Shown here in pieces: positions 1 through 5,618 of a stretch of 6,281 bases of DNA. The stretch spans positions 1-6,281 of the forward strand of contig MGLU01000040.1 in assembly GCA_001796155.1 (NCBI GenBank), given 5' to 3'. The DNA is from Chlamydiae bacterium RIFCSPHIGHO2_12_FULL_27_8. GTDB lineage: Bacteria > Chlamydiota > Chlamydiia > Chlamydiales > SM23-39. Within the stretch, counting starts at the first letter, position 1. Each line of letters starts with the position of its first letter. The position numbers and the translations under genes were made by a program. The notes beneath the pieces are model-generated. The model worked only from the letters and a program-made list of their open reading frames with translations, was not told the origin of the DNA and did no database searches.

Positions 1-587
1 TGCCGAACATTGTTTGAACTCTCATCGTCTTTATCTTTTTCAGAAGGTTTTTCAGGTGTTTTTTTTTGATCATTTAATAGGTCGTCATTAGTTTCAGGAG
101 ATGATGGATCATTTACATCGCTACCATTTTCTTCATTTTTTTTAGTTTTCATTGGTGCAATATATTGATGCTCATTTACAGGCCACTCTTCTTTATCGTT
201 TGTATATTTTTGTCTTAATGCCTCATTTTTTTGATTTTTTTTATTTTCAACATTAAATTCAACATTATAAAATTGCCAACCCCACCCCTTTAAATACCCA
301 TCTTTAAACACTAATGGCATATAATTTTTAGAAATCAATCTTGTTTGACCAAGAAAAACAGGTTCAGTAATGTAATACCAGACTAAATAATTTGAATCAT
401 CTATCACATATTTTTCTGATTTGTGAGGAGGTCCCATGATAACTCTAACTTGTGGGGTATCCATTCCAACTTTAACATCAGATAAATTTATTTCATTCTC
501 TTCAGCAGTAGCACCATATCCAATTACACTTCTGGAACACGATATAAATATAGATGTTAACAAAAATAAATAAACTGCTATTTTCAT
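1..587 (-). CDS. Lipoprotein with BamE/SmpA-like domain and charged tail (partial, C-terminus outside window)
   Basis: 195 codons are visible and the frame is open at base 1, so the C-terminus is missing. The start is a typical lipoprotein signal: MKIAVYLFLLTSIFISC, with a hydrophobic core and the lipobox Cys at residue 17, so I infer lipid anchoring in the envelope. Residues about 34-107 resemble the small BamE/SmpA/OmlA-type fold of outer-membrane lipoproteins: an early V-G-M motif (40-42), M-G-P-P (51-54), W-Y-Y (70-72), then P-L-V-F-x-D-G-x-L-x-G-W-G-W (91-104). From about residue 111 the protein becomes hydrophilic and rich in K, E, D, N and P, probably disordered. An AGGA ribosome-binding site lies 7 bases before the ATG. 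It is the last visible gene of the minus-strand series, 50 bases after the LRR-like gene. BamE itself (outer-membrane protein assembly) is much shorter and lacks the tail, so I claim only the fold resemblance. Lipoprotein status is fairly sure; the domain is moderate. Confidence 0.85.
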   Translation of the reverse strand, partial: MKIAVYLFLLTSIFISCSRSVIGYGATAEENEINLSDVKVGMDTPQVRVIMGPPHKSEKYVIDDSNYLVWYYITEPVFLGQTRLISKNYMPLVFKDGYLKGWGWQFYNVEFNVENKKNQKNEALRQKYTNDKEEWPVNEHQYIAPMKTKKNEENGSDVNDPSSPETNDDLLNDQKKTPEKPSEKDKDDESSNNVR

Positions 588-594
588 AAAAAAA

Positions 595-598
595 TCCT
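595..598 (-). promoter_or_regulatory. Ribosome-binding site of the lipoprotein gene
   Basis: AGGA on the minus strand, followed by seven T and then the ATG at 587. It fixes the start at the codon that gives the complete signal peptide. Confidence 0.6.
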
Positions 599-637
599 GT
601 TTTTTTTAATATTATATTATTTATTTATTTTTTATCA

Positions 638-2269
638 CTATTTAGCTGTAATAAAAATTGTTTCTTCATTTTTTTTAATTGTTACAGAATGATTATTAAG
701 TTCTCTAAATATCCTTTGCTCCCCTTTTCCGAGTGTAGAAAAAAGGGTAGACAAATTCACTTCTGTTCCATGTAAATAAATAAATTGTACATGCTTTAAT
801 ATACTTTCTGCTAGGTGGTTCGGCTTTTTATGAAATGATTCTAAAAAGGCATTTTTAACTTTAGTGTTTGATAAATTTAAAATATTAATATTTTTATCTG
901 ATAAAAAAAATGCAATTTTAGATAAATGGATCTGTGTCAATGTACAGCTCTTAAAACTTAATTTGTTAATATTTCTACATTGAAGAAGAAAATTTAAAAG
1001 AATATCGAAATTTTTTTCTATCCCCTCCTCATTAAGCTCCCTTATTTTAACATCAATTTGAAAATTATTATTTTTAAACATAATTTTATATCCGCCAACT
1101 ATGATTTCTTTTAAATTATTAAAATTTAAAAGTATATCCGGCAAAATAACATTTAAAGAATTTAACTCTAAAGTAGATTGATGCGACTCACAAACTGTAA
1201 ATGCAGAGTTTGTAGAAACAATTGAACTTCTTCTTAACTGTTTATCCGGTAAGGAACCTAGATAGGTGTTTTTTAAATTCAAAAACTCAAGATATGGAAA
1301 TCTATAAAGTTCAGCTAAATTTTTATTTTCAAATGAACTCATATTTTGAAAAATTAAATAACGTATTTTTAAATTCGAAACGGATTTTAAAAAGTCTCCC
1401 CTTAAATTTGTATTTGAAAAATCCAAACTCTTCGGATGAGAATCAACTTTCAATAAAAAATTCAAAAAAGAAGAAACAAAAATATCTGAAATGTTTTTTA
1501 TAGAAGAAAACGAAAGTTTCAAATTATCATCCAAAAACATTGGGAAATAACTCTTCTTTTCTAAACCGGATAAAAATCTTTCAACTTCTTTCATTGAATC
1601 TAAATTTATTTCCTTTAGATCAGATAGAAACTGATTAACAAAATTTTCAATATTGCTCTTTTCAGAAGAATAATAAATAACATTTTTTTCTTCCAAATCT
1701 AAAAATCTTGTGGAATCTAGCTGATTACTTGAAAGAAATTTAACAATCCTTAAGTTTTTTACTCTATTCATCAATTGTTTTAAAATAGACTCTTCTATTT
1801 TAGAATTTTCAAATGAAATTATTTTAAGTTTTTTAAATTTTCTTAAAATTTTACCAACATGTGATATATCTGATAAATTTTGAAATCTTAATTCGTTAAT
1901 TGATACTCTACTTTCATATAAATTATAAATTTTTTGTAAAACTTTATTAAGCTGGCTTGTCCGCATAAAAGAAGCATCTATCATAATTTTAAATCTATTA
2001 TTTCCCTTGAAATATTTCACATATGAATGCTCAGTCAATTTTGAAAGTATTTCACTATTTAATTCATCCGGATTTGCAATTATTACCGGCTCCATTTGAG
2101 ATGTAATTGAAACATCCTTTTCTAAAAAATTAGCTATTGCTTCACTTGTTTTTAAAATAATAGGTATGCAAACACATGCAAGAAGTGATGCAAAAAAACC
2201 ATTTTTATAACTCCTTGGCATATTTTGAAAATTTTGATTGCAGTAATTTAATATCGAATAGACATTCAT
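638..2269 (-). CDS. Membrane-anchored, degenerate leucine-rich-repeat-like protein
   Basis: 543 residues, not assignable to a named family. There is one strong hydrophobic segment at about residues 24-41, just after basic residues, so the bulk is probably displayed on one side of a membrane. Irregular LRR-like units follow, with the pattern L-x-x-L-x-F/L-x-N-T/S-x-L: around 124-150, 147-176, 279-302, 303-335 and 327-345, and again 434-460, 461-480 and 494-512. The clearest internal echo is LDFSNTNLRGDFLKS (282-296) against LNLSNTKVKNAFLES (464-478). LRR proteins normally bind other proteins, and in intracellular bacteria they are often host-directed; that role is inference here. The start overlaps the upstream stop as TAATG and has an AGGGGA site 6 bases upstream, which implies translational coupling. 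An alternative start at Met17 would put LLAC (residues 29-32) in a lipobox-like position, but the hydrophobic stretch continues past the Cys, so a transmembrane anchor is more likely. Confidence 0.85.
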   Translation of the reverse strand: MNVYSILNYCNQNFQNMPRSYKNGFFASLLACVCIPIILKTSEAIANFLEKDVSITSQMEPVIIANPDELNSEILSKLTEHSYVKYFKGNNRFKIMIDASFMRTSQLNKVLQKIYNLYESRVSINELRFQNLSDISHVGKILRKFKKLKIISFENSKIEESILKQLMNRVKNLRIVKFLSSNQLDSTRFLDLEEKNVIYYSSEKSNIENFVNQFLSDLKEINLDSMKEVERFLSGLEKKSYFPMFLDDNLKLSFSSIKNISDIFVSSFLNFLLKVDSHPKSLDFSNTNLRGDFLKSVSNLKIRYLIFQNMSSFENKNLAELYRFPYLEFLNLKNTYLGSLPDKQLRRSSIVSTNSAFTVCESHQSTLELNSLNVILPDILLNFNNLKEIIVGGYKIMFKNNNFQIDVKIRELNEEGIEKNFDILLNFLLQCRNINKLSFKSCTLTQIHLSKIAFFLSDKNINILNLSNTKVKNAFLESFHKKPNHLAESILKHVQFIYLHGTEVNLSTLFSTLGKGEQRIFRELNNHSVTIKKNEETIFITAK

Positions 2270-3531
2270 TATAAATCCCCTAAGTTAATTTTTTCTGCGA
2301 TTTTTACTCTGTCATCAGATTTGATGCACCTGTATAATATTGCAAACTCTTCATTATTCAGATCAAAAATTGATTTACTTCTATCAATATGATCGTAAAT
2401 AGAAACGTCTGAAACAAAACTAATAAATTCGTTCAAAATTGTTCTTGAAATAAAATGATCTTTTAAAATTTTATTATCTTCTTTAGATAATACGCTAGAC
2501 TCTTTTTTTGAAAAATTTAAAGCTTTAATAGCTTCATAAAAATGTTTTGTTATAGAAATAGAATTGTTAAAATATGTAATTTCAGCTGAGAGTAATTTTT
2601 GTTCTTCTTCTGAAACTGCATTTTGAATAAGATTATTATAGTCCATTTTTAATAATAGACAAAGAACCCTTAAAATTTTATCAGCCTTTTCCTTTAAATT
2701 TGTATCCCCATGAGTTAGTAAATTTAAATAATACTCTTCTTTCATGGAATTTTGCCTCATTAACTGAGGTAAAGGTGCTCTTGAAAATACCCCGGCTGCA
2801 GAATCATAAACTGCCAATACAGGCTCTAATTGTTGAGCTGTTGAAATTTCCATTGCTATCAGATCTAGCGGACTTTCATTCAATGGTTTAATAATTTCGT
2901 TTCTTCTTAGCCATGAAATGTAAGTATCTCCAAAATTTATAGCTTCAAAAGAATTTGAAAAACACCCGCTTGTTGAATCAATAATCTTTTTGGATGTTTT
3001 TAAAAACTTTTTTTTATTTTCATCACTAAGTTCATTGAATGACTCCTTGTTTAAAGTCCTGCTGCTTAAAAGGGTGACATAAAAAGAAAAAACATTAACA
3101 GAAATAGCTTTCCTTTGTTTGTATTTGGTTAAGTCTTCAATTGAATGACAGTCAATCTTTTGGAAATCAGCCCAAAGTTTAACTGCAAATGAACCATATT
3201 TACGAATATAGCTAACTTGATTTAAAAATTTTCTATGTTGATTTTTCGTAAATGGAGATAAATCTTTAATTTTTTGATCAAAATCTATATCGCAAACTTC
3301 TTGAATGTACCGGAGTTTTTCATTTTGATCATCCGCTTCAACACTGTAAAGCTCAGAAATGCATCTACGCTTAAAAACATTTATTTCACTTTTAATGTGC
3401 TCGTCAATACTTTTTTGAACTCTTTCTTCAATTTTTACAGTATCGTCCGGCTTGATACAACAAAACATCTTTTCAATGCCGCAGAATGAAAAATTATAAT
3501 TACAACTTAATAAATCCCCAAATAAAGGCAT
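2269..3531 (-). CDS. Conserved-looking unknown protein, probably all-helical, with matching terminal motifs
   Basis: 420 residues; I do not recognise the family. There is no signal peptide or clear transmembrane segment, so it is probably cytoplasmic, or exported by a signal I cannot see. The N-terminus is Cys-rich (C10, C17, C24, C25). The composition and heptad-like spacing suggest an all-alpha protein. Helix-start motifs of the type L/V-S/N-x-E-E/D/N recur at about 168, 306, 348 and 390, which could mark helical repeats. The two ends share a motif: CIKPDDTVKIEERV (25-38) and CIKSDDRVKIAEKI (402-415) are identical at 9 of 14 positions. The ATG is preceded by GGA at 5 bases, embedded in a perfect palindrome. 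The gene follows the 248-residue gene by 63 bases and overlaps the LRR-like gene by one base, so it is probably co-expressed with both and may act with the LRR protein (inference). Confidence 0.85.
   Translation of the reverse strand: MPLFGDLLSCNYNFSFCGIEKMFCCIKPDDTVKIEERVQKSIDEHIKSEINVFKRRCISELYSVEADDQNEKLRYIQEVCDIDFDQKIKDLSPFTKNQHRKFLNQVSYIRKYGSFAVKLWADFQKIDCHSIEDLTKYKQRKAISVNVFSFYVTLLSSRTLNKESFNELSDENKKKFLKTSKKIIDSTSGCFSNSFEAINFGDTYISWLRRNEIIKPLNESPLDLIAMEISTAQQLEPVLAVYDSAAGVFSRAPLPQLMRQNSMKEEYYLNLLTHGDTNLKEKADKILRVLCLLLKMDYNNLIQNAVSEEEQKLLSAEITYFNNSISITKHFYEAIKALNFSKKESSVLSKEDNKILKDHFISRTILNEFISFVSDVSIYDHIDRSKSIFDLNNEEFAILYRCIKSDDRVKIAEKINLGDL
2276..2281 (-). promoter_or_regulatory. Ribosome-binding site of the LRR-like gene, inside the upstream gene
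   Basis: AGGGGA on the minus strand, 6 bases before the ATG and inside the last codons of the 420-residue gene. With the TAATG stop/start overlap it favours coupled translation and supports Met1 rather than Met17. Confidence 0.6.
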
Positions 3532-3534
3532 ACA

Positions 3535-3552
3535 TTTCCAAAAATTTGGAAA
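3535..3552. promoter_or_regulatory. Perfect palindrome over the ribosome-binding site of the 420-residue gene
   Basis: TTTCCAAAAATTTGGAAA consists of two 8-base arms around AA. On the minus strand its last GGA is the only Shine-Dalgarno candidate and sits 5 bases before the ATG at 3531. It could be an operator for a dimeric regulator, or an RNA hairpin that hides the site. A weak promoter-like arrangement (TTGATT, 17 bases, TATCTA) lies just upstream in the same gap, which I do not call on its own. Confidence 0.45.
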
Positions 3553-3594
3553 GATAGATAAGTAAAAAAATAATTTTAATCAATACTTTTTTTA

Positions 3595-4341
3595 TTATTT
3601 ATTATTTTTTTCAAGGTCATCTTCATCATAAAAAAGTTCATCGTGTTCTTTTTCTAAATCTTTTTTATTTTTTTCATTTTTTACTTTTTTATTTTTTTCA
3701 GATGAATCTTTATTATGAAAAGACACTATACCGTGTGGAGTAAGAAATTTTGAATTACTTTCATTAAAAAAAGTTTTAAGTGAAATATTTTGATCAACTT
3801 CAGTTTTTATTGAATTTCCCTGCTCTGCAATTTCTTTTTTTGTAATAGGTAGTTGATTTTGATTTATTTGAATATGTTCTTTTGAAAGATTATAGCCCTT
3901 ATTTTCTTTTAGGTTTGATGCTGTTTCAACCGTTTTATATTTCAAATATTCTACTATTATCTTTACGGCTTCATTAAAAAACTTTTTATTTTCTGAAAAT
4001 AAAAAGTTTTTATCTATTTGTGAAACGTTAGAATATATTTTTAACTCATCATTTTTAAAAATATTTTTAAATACTTTGGTATCAACTAAATATTTTAAAA
4101 AGTCTTTATCTTGCAATATCATTTTAAAATCTAAATTTTCAAAATTATTGAAAATTTTAGATATTTTATCGTTGTTTAATTCTCTAAATGCTTTGTAAAT
4201 AATGCTTAAGGATGTTTTATCAATAAATTTTTGATTATTTACCTCTTCTTCGGTTTTTTGAAAAACAGACGGAGGTTGAAAGAAATTCAAAAAAAAATTT
4301 TGAATTAGATTCTGAAAAGCTAAATTAGGATCAAATTCCAT
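3595..4341 (-). CDS. Hydrophilic protein of unknown function, first gene of the minus-strand series
   Basis: 248 residues with no recognised domain, no Cys and no Trp. Residues 1-27 are Phe/Asn/Gln-rich (paired F-F at 16-17 and 20-21). Residues about 40-140 look helical and hold most of the hydrophobic positions. Residues about 141-200 are polar. The C-terminal tail (about 207-248) is a highly charged Lys/Glu/Asp/Asn stretch ending in an acidic cluster (D-E-D-D), probably disordered. There is no signal peptide or membrane span. The ATG at 4341 has no Shine-Dalgarno sequence. Instead, a -10 box TATAAT ends 6 bases before it, so translation may start on a leaderless mRNA; the next in-frame Met is residue 74, too far in to be a good alternative. 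It probably heads an operon with the three genes that follow. Composition is biased, but the length and arrangement support a real gene. Confidence 0.75.
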   Translation of the reverse strand: MEFDPNLAFQNLIQNFFLNFFQPPSVFQKTEEEVNNQKFIDKTSLSIIYKAFRELNNDKISKIFNNFENLDFKMILQDKDFLKYLVDTKVFKNIFKNDELKIYSNVSQIDKNFLFSENKKFFNEAVKIIVEYLKYKTVETASNLKENKGYNLSKEHIQINQNQLPITKKEIAEQGNSIKTEVDQNISLKTFFNESNSKFLTPHGIVSFHNKDSSEKNKKVKNEKNKKDLEKEHDELFYDEDDLEKNNK

Positions 4342-4347
4342 GGATAA

Positions 4348-4376
4348 ATTATATAATAAAAAGGCCTATTTTACAA
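4348..4376 (-). promoter_or_regulatory. Sigma70-type promoter giving a probable leaderless mRNA
   Basis: On the minus strand, TTGTAA (4376-4371) is followed by a 17-base spacer and a perfect TATAAT (4353-4348). The ATG at 4341 comes 6 bases after the -10 box, where transcription itself would be expected to start. In such an AT-rich genome TATAAT is common by chance. The exact 17-base spacing and the absence of any ribosome-binding site before the gene make the call credible. Confidence 0.55.
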
Positions 4377-4379
4377 TTA

Positions 4380-4565
4380 ATGAAAATTAATTATAGAATT
4401 TTTTTTAGATATTTGTTTTTATAAAGTTATATAAGTATTTTTTATCAAATTTTGTTTTTCTTAGTACTTGGAGTTGCTTGCGGAATTTTATCAGGATTAT
4501 AAAGATTTTCGGAGTTCTATTAGTTTTCACAAGCATTTTTTATGTTTTTAAAATAAAAAGATTTT
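4380..4565 (+). pseudogene. Possible remnant of a small membrane-protein gene
   Basis: An ATG at 4380 opens MKINYRIFFRYLFL, then a TAA (4422-4424). The same frame continues to give ILFFLVLGVACGILSGL (4449-4499) before a TAA at 4500. A second frame gives GVLLVFTSIFYVFKIKRF (4511-4564) and a TAA at 4565. One stop and one frameshift thus separate stretches that read as two membrane helices, and the first loosely recalls the opening helix of glutamate/dicarboxylate symporters (G-x-x-x-G-I-L). The segment at about 4461-4535 is also visibly richer in G and C than the rest of the gap. T-rich DNA easily encodes hydrophobic residues by chance, so this is tentative. No ribosome-binding site is evident. 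It could instead be untranslated leader or a non-coding RNA. Confidence 0.25.
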
Positions 4566-4607
4566 AAAAAAATAAAAATTTCTTTATACCTATTGAAAAA
4601 TTTTTTT

Positions 4608-4611
4608 GGAG
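4608..4611 (+). promoter_or_regulatory. Ribosome-binding site of the Inc-like gene
   Basis: GGAG follows a run of seven T and lies 7 bases before the ATG at 4619, which supports that start. I see no convincing promoter: TATACC at 4585-4590 is a possible -10 box but lacks a good -35 partner. Confidence 0.65.
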
Positions 4612-4618
4612 AATATTT

Positions 4619-5320
4619 ATGACTATAAATGCAACAGTTGTTAATCAATCAAAAGATAGAAAAATTTCTGCTTTTAATGTTTCTGAAAATCTTTTTAAAA
4701 AACACCCTAAAGATATTTTAAAATTTATAAAGATGAGCGGAGAATGGGCAAAAATTGCATTTAAAGATTTAGATACACTTCCTTCTTTAAAAGCTTTTAC
4801 AGATTCAATAACTACAGGAGAAAAAACGCTATCTTTTGTCGATTTTGGAGCTTCTATATCTAGACTTGGAGAAAATATTACTTCTATAAATGAACATAAT
4901 CTGAATATATCAGGTATAAGAACTTCTGCGTTCGATAGTATTTGGAATTTCCATAAAGTTGTAAAATGGTTTCATAAATGCAATGTCATAACATTTGGAA
5001 CAAAATTCTTAACCAACATTACAACATTAGGAGGAATTGCTTTTGGAATAAATTCCATTGAAAAAATTTATACGGAAAGCAAAAGACTTTTTAAACATAA
5101 AGATCAAAATGAAATTACAAGGACATATCTTCTTTTAAAAATTTCAAAAAGCATTTGCACTTTAGCTGTTGGTGTTTTTGTCACTTTAAATGCTTTATTT
5201 GGATTTGTAGCACCCGGAATTATCATGCTTGTTTTAGGCACATTGATTTTAACATATAATTTTTCATCCAATATGTTGAACGAAACTTATAAAATAGAAG
5301 ATAAACTGTTTAATCAATAA
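4619..5320 (+). CDS. Putative inclusion-membrane-like (Inc-like) protein with a bilobed hydrophobic hairpin
   Basis: 233 residues and the only plus-strand gene. Residues 1-128 are mixed helical and polar, with no signal peptide. A moderate hydrophobic stretch covers about 129-146, followed by a charged linker (150-170). Two strong adjacent membrane helices follow at about 176-196 and 198-215, separated by a tight turn (F-V-A-P-G), and then a short polar tail. Two close helices flanked by cytosolic-type sequence are the signature used to recognise chlamydial Inc proteins, which are delivered by type III secretion into the vacuole membrane. The overall pattern also recalls uncharacterised proteins of environmental chlamydiae. 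The hairpin is seen directly; family membership and secretion are inference from topology, and an ordinary inner-membrane protein is possible. The gene diverges from the left block and ends convergently with the small exported-peptide gene, overlapping it by 7 bases. Confidence 0.85.
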   Translation: MTINATVVNQSKDRKISAFNVSENLFKKHPKDILKFIKMSGEWAKIAFKDLDTLPSLKAFTDSITTGEKTLSFVDFGASISRLGENITSINEHNLNISGIRTSAFDSIWNFHKVVKWFHKCNVITFGTKFLTNITTLGGIAFGINSIEKIYTESKRLFKHKDQNEITRTYLLLKISKSICTLAVGVFVTLNALFGFVAPGIIMLVLGTLILTYNFSSNMLNETYKIEDKLFNQ

Positions 5321-5505
5321 TAACGTTTTTTATTTTTATTAGGCCAAGTATTTACATGGTATTTCAAGTTCATTTTTTTGTATCTTGTCATCCATTGTGA
5401 ATAAAACTTTTTAGTTTTATCTAAAAGGCTCCCATTTGGATCTGAAGATACTATGTAAATGTATGTTGATAATAAAAATAGAATAAAAACTGCTTTCTTA
5501 ATCAT
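5314..5505 (-). CDS. Small exported, strongly basic peptide
   Basis: 63 residues. Residues 1-21 form a classic signal peptide: M-I-K-K, then a hydrophobic core, and V-S-S before D22 as a plausible signal peptidase I site. The predicted mature part is only about 42 residues, with 11 Lys/Arg against 2 Asp, several Tyr and two Trp, and no Cys, so it should be soluble and cationic. A strong purine-rich ribosome-binding site sits just upstream, which is the main reason to accept so short a gene. Its TGA lies inside the last codons of the convergent Inc-like gene. It is on the same strand as the transporter gene 113 bases upstream but is probably separately controlled, given the repeats in that spacer. 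The function is unknown: a periplasmic or secreted peptide that binds nucleic acid or anionic surfaces is possible but unproven. Confidence 0.65.
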   Translation of the reverse strand: MIKKAVFILFLLSTYIYIVSSDPNGSLLDKTKKFYSQWMTRYKKMNLKYHVNTWPNKNKKRYY

Positions 5506-5510
5506 AACTT

Positions 5511-5516
5511 CCCCCT
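5511..5516 (-). promoter_or_regulatory. Strong ribosome-binding site of the small basic peptide gene
   Basis: AGGGGG on the minus strand, followed by AAGTT and the ATG at 5505. In such AT-rich DNA a run of five G just before an ATG is unlikely by chance and supports the gene. Confidence 0.6.
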
Positions 5517-5525
5517 AATCCGCAA

Positions 5526-5572
5526 TTTATGAAATAGGTTAATTATAATCAATAATCTTTATATTTCATAAA
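5526..5572. repeat. 11-base perfect inverted repeat between two minus-strand genes
   Basis: The arms are TTTATGAAATA (5526-5536) and TATTTCATAAA (5562-5572), with a 25-base interior that contains ATAATC twice in tandem. No T-run follows on either strand, so it is not a standard terminator. It lies 20 bases before the small-peptide start and could be an operator or a leader structure. Confidence 0.4.
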
Positions 5573-5613
5573 CTTTAGAAGTCATAAGTAATTTTGATTT
5601 AATTACTTTAGAA
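5572..5613. repeat. Direct repeat ACTTTAGAA with an 8-base hairpin between and overlapping
   Basis: ACTTTAGAA occurs at 5572-5580 and 5605-5613, 33 bases start to start, or about three helical turns. Between them AAGTAATT (5586-5593) pairs with AATTACTT (5601-5608) around a 7-base loop. The hairpin lies just past the transporter stop on the minus strand and may help end or stabilise that message, though no U-run follows. It is AT-rich, so chance remains possible. Confidence 0.3.
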
Positions 5614-5618
5614 ATAAA

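Noticed and set aside
599..637. AT-only spacer with T-runs as an intrinsic terminator
   Set aside because: No GC-containing stem precedes the T-runs, and the next gene on the strand has its own ribosome-binding site 50 bases later, which fits read-through.
1222..1503. Plus-strand open frame of 93 codons inside the LRR-like gene
   Set aside because: It is antisense to a long coherent gene, has biased Lys/Asn/Phe content and no ribosome-binding site.
2089..2222. LLAC near the N-terminus of the LRR-like protein as a lipobox
   Set aside because: It would need a start at Met17 with no ribosome-binding site for it, and the hydrophobic segment continues beyond the Cys as in a transmembrane helix.
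2700..2891. Plus-strand open frame of 63 codons inside the 420-residue gene
   Set aside because: Antisense shadow without a domain or a start signal.
3274..3489. Plus-strand open frame of 71 codons inside the 420-residue gene
   Set aside because: Antisense shadow; its hydrophobic look comes from the T-rich complement of Lys/Glu codons.
5321..5340. T-rich stretch after the Inc-like gene as its terminator
   Set aside because: Only the 6-base palindrome AACGTT precedes it, too short for a stable stem, and the region is coding on the other strand.
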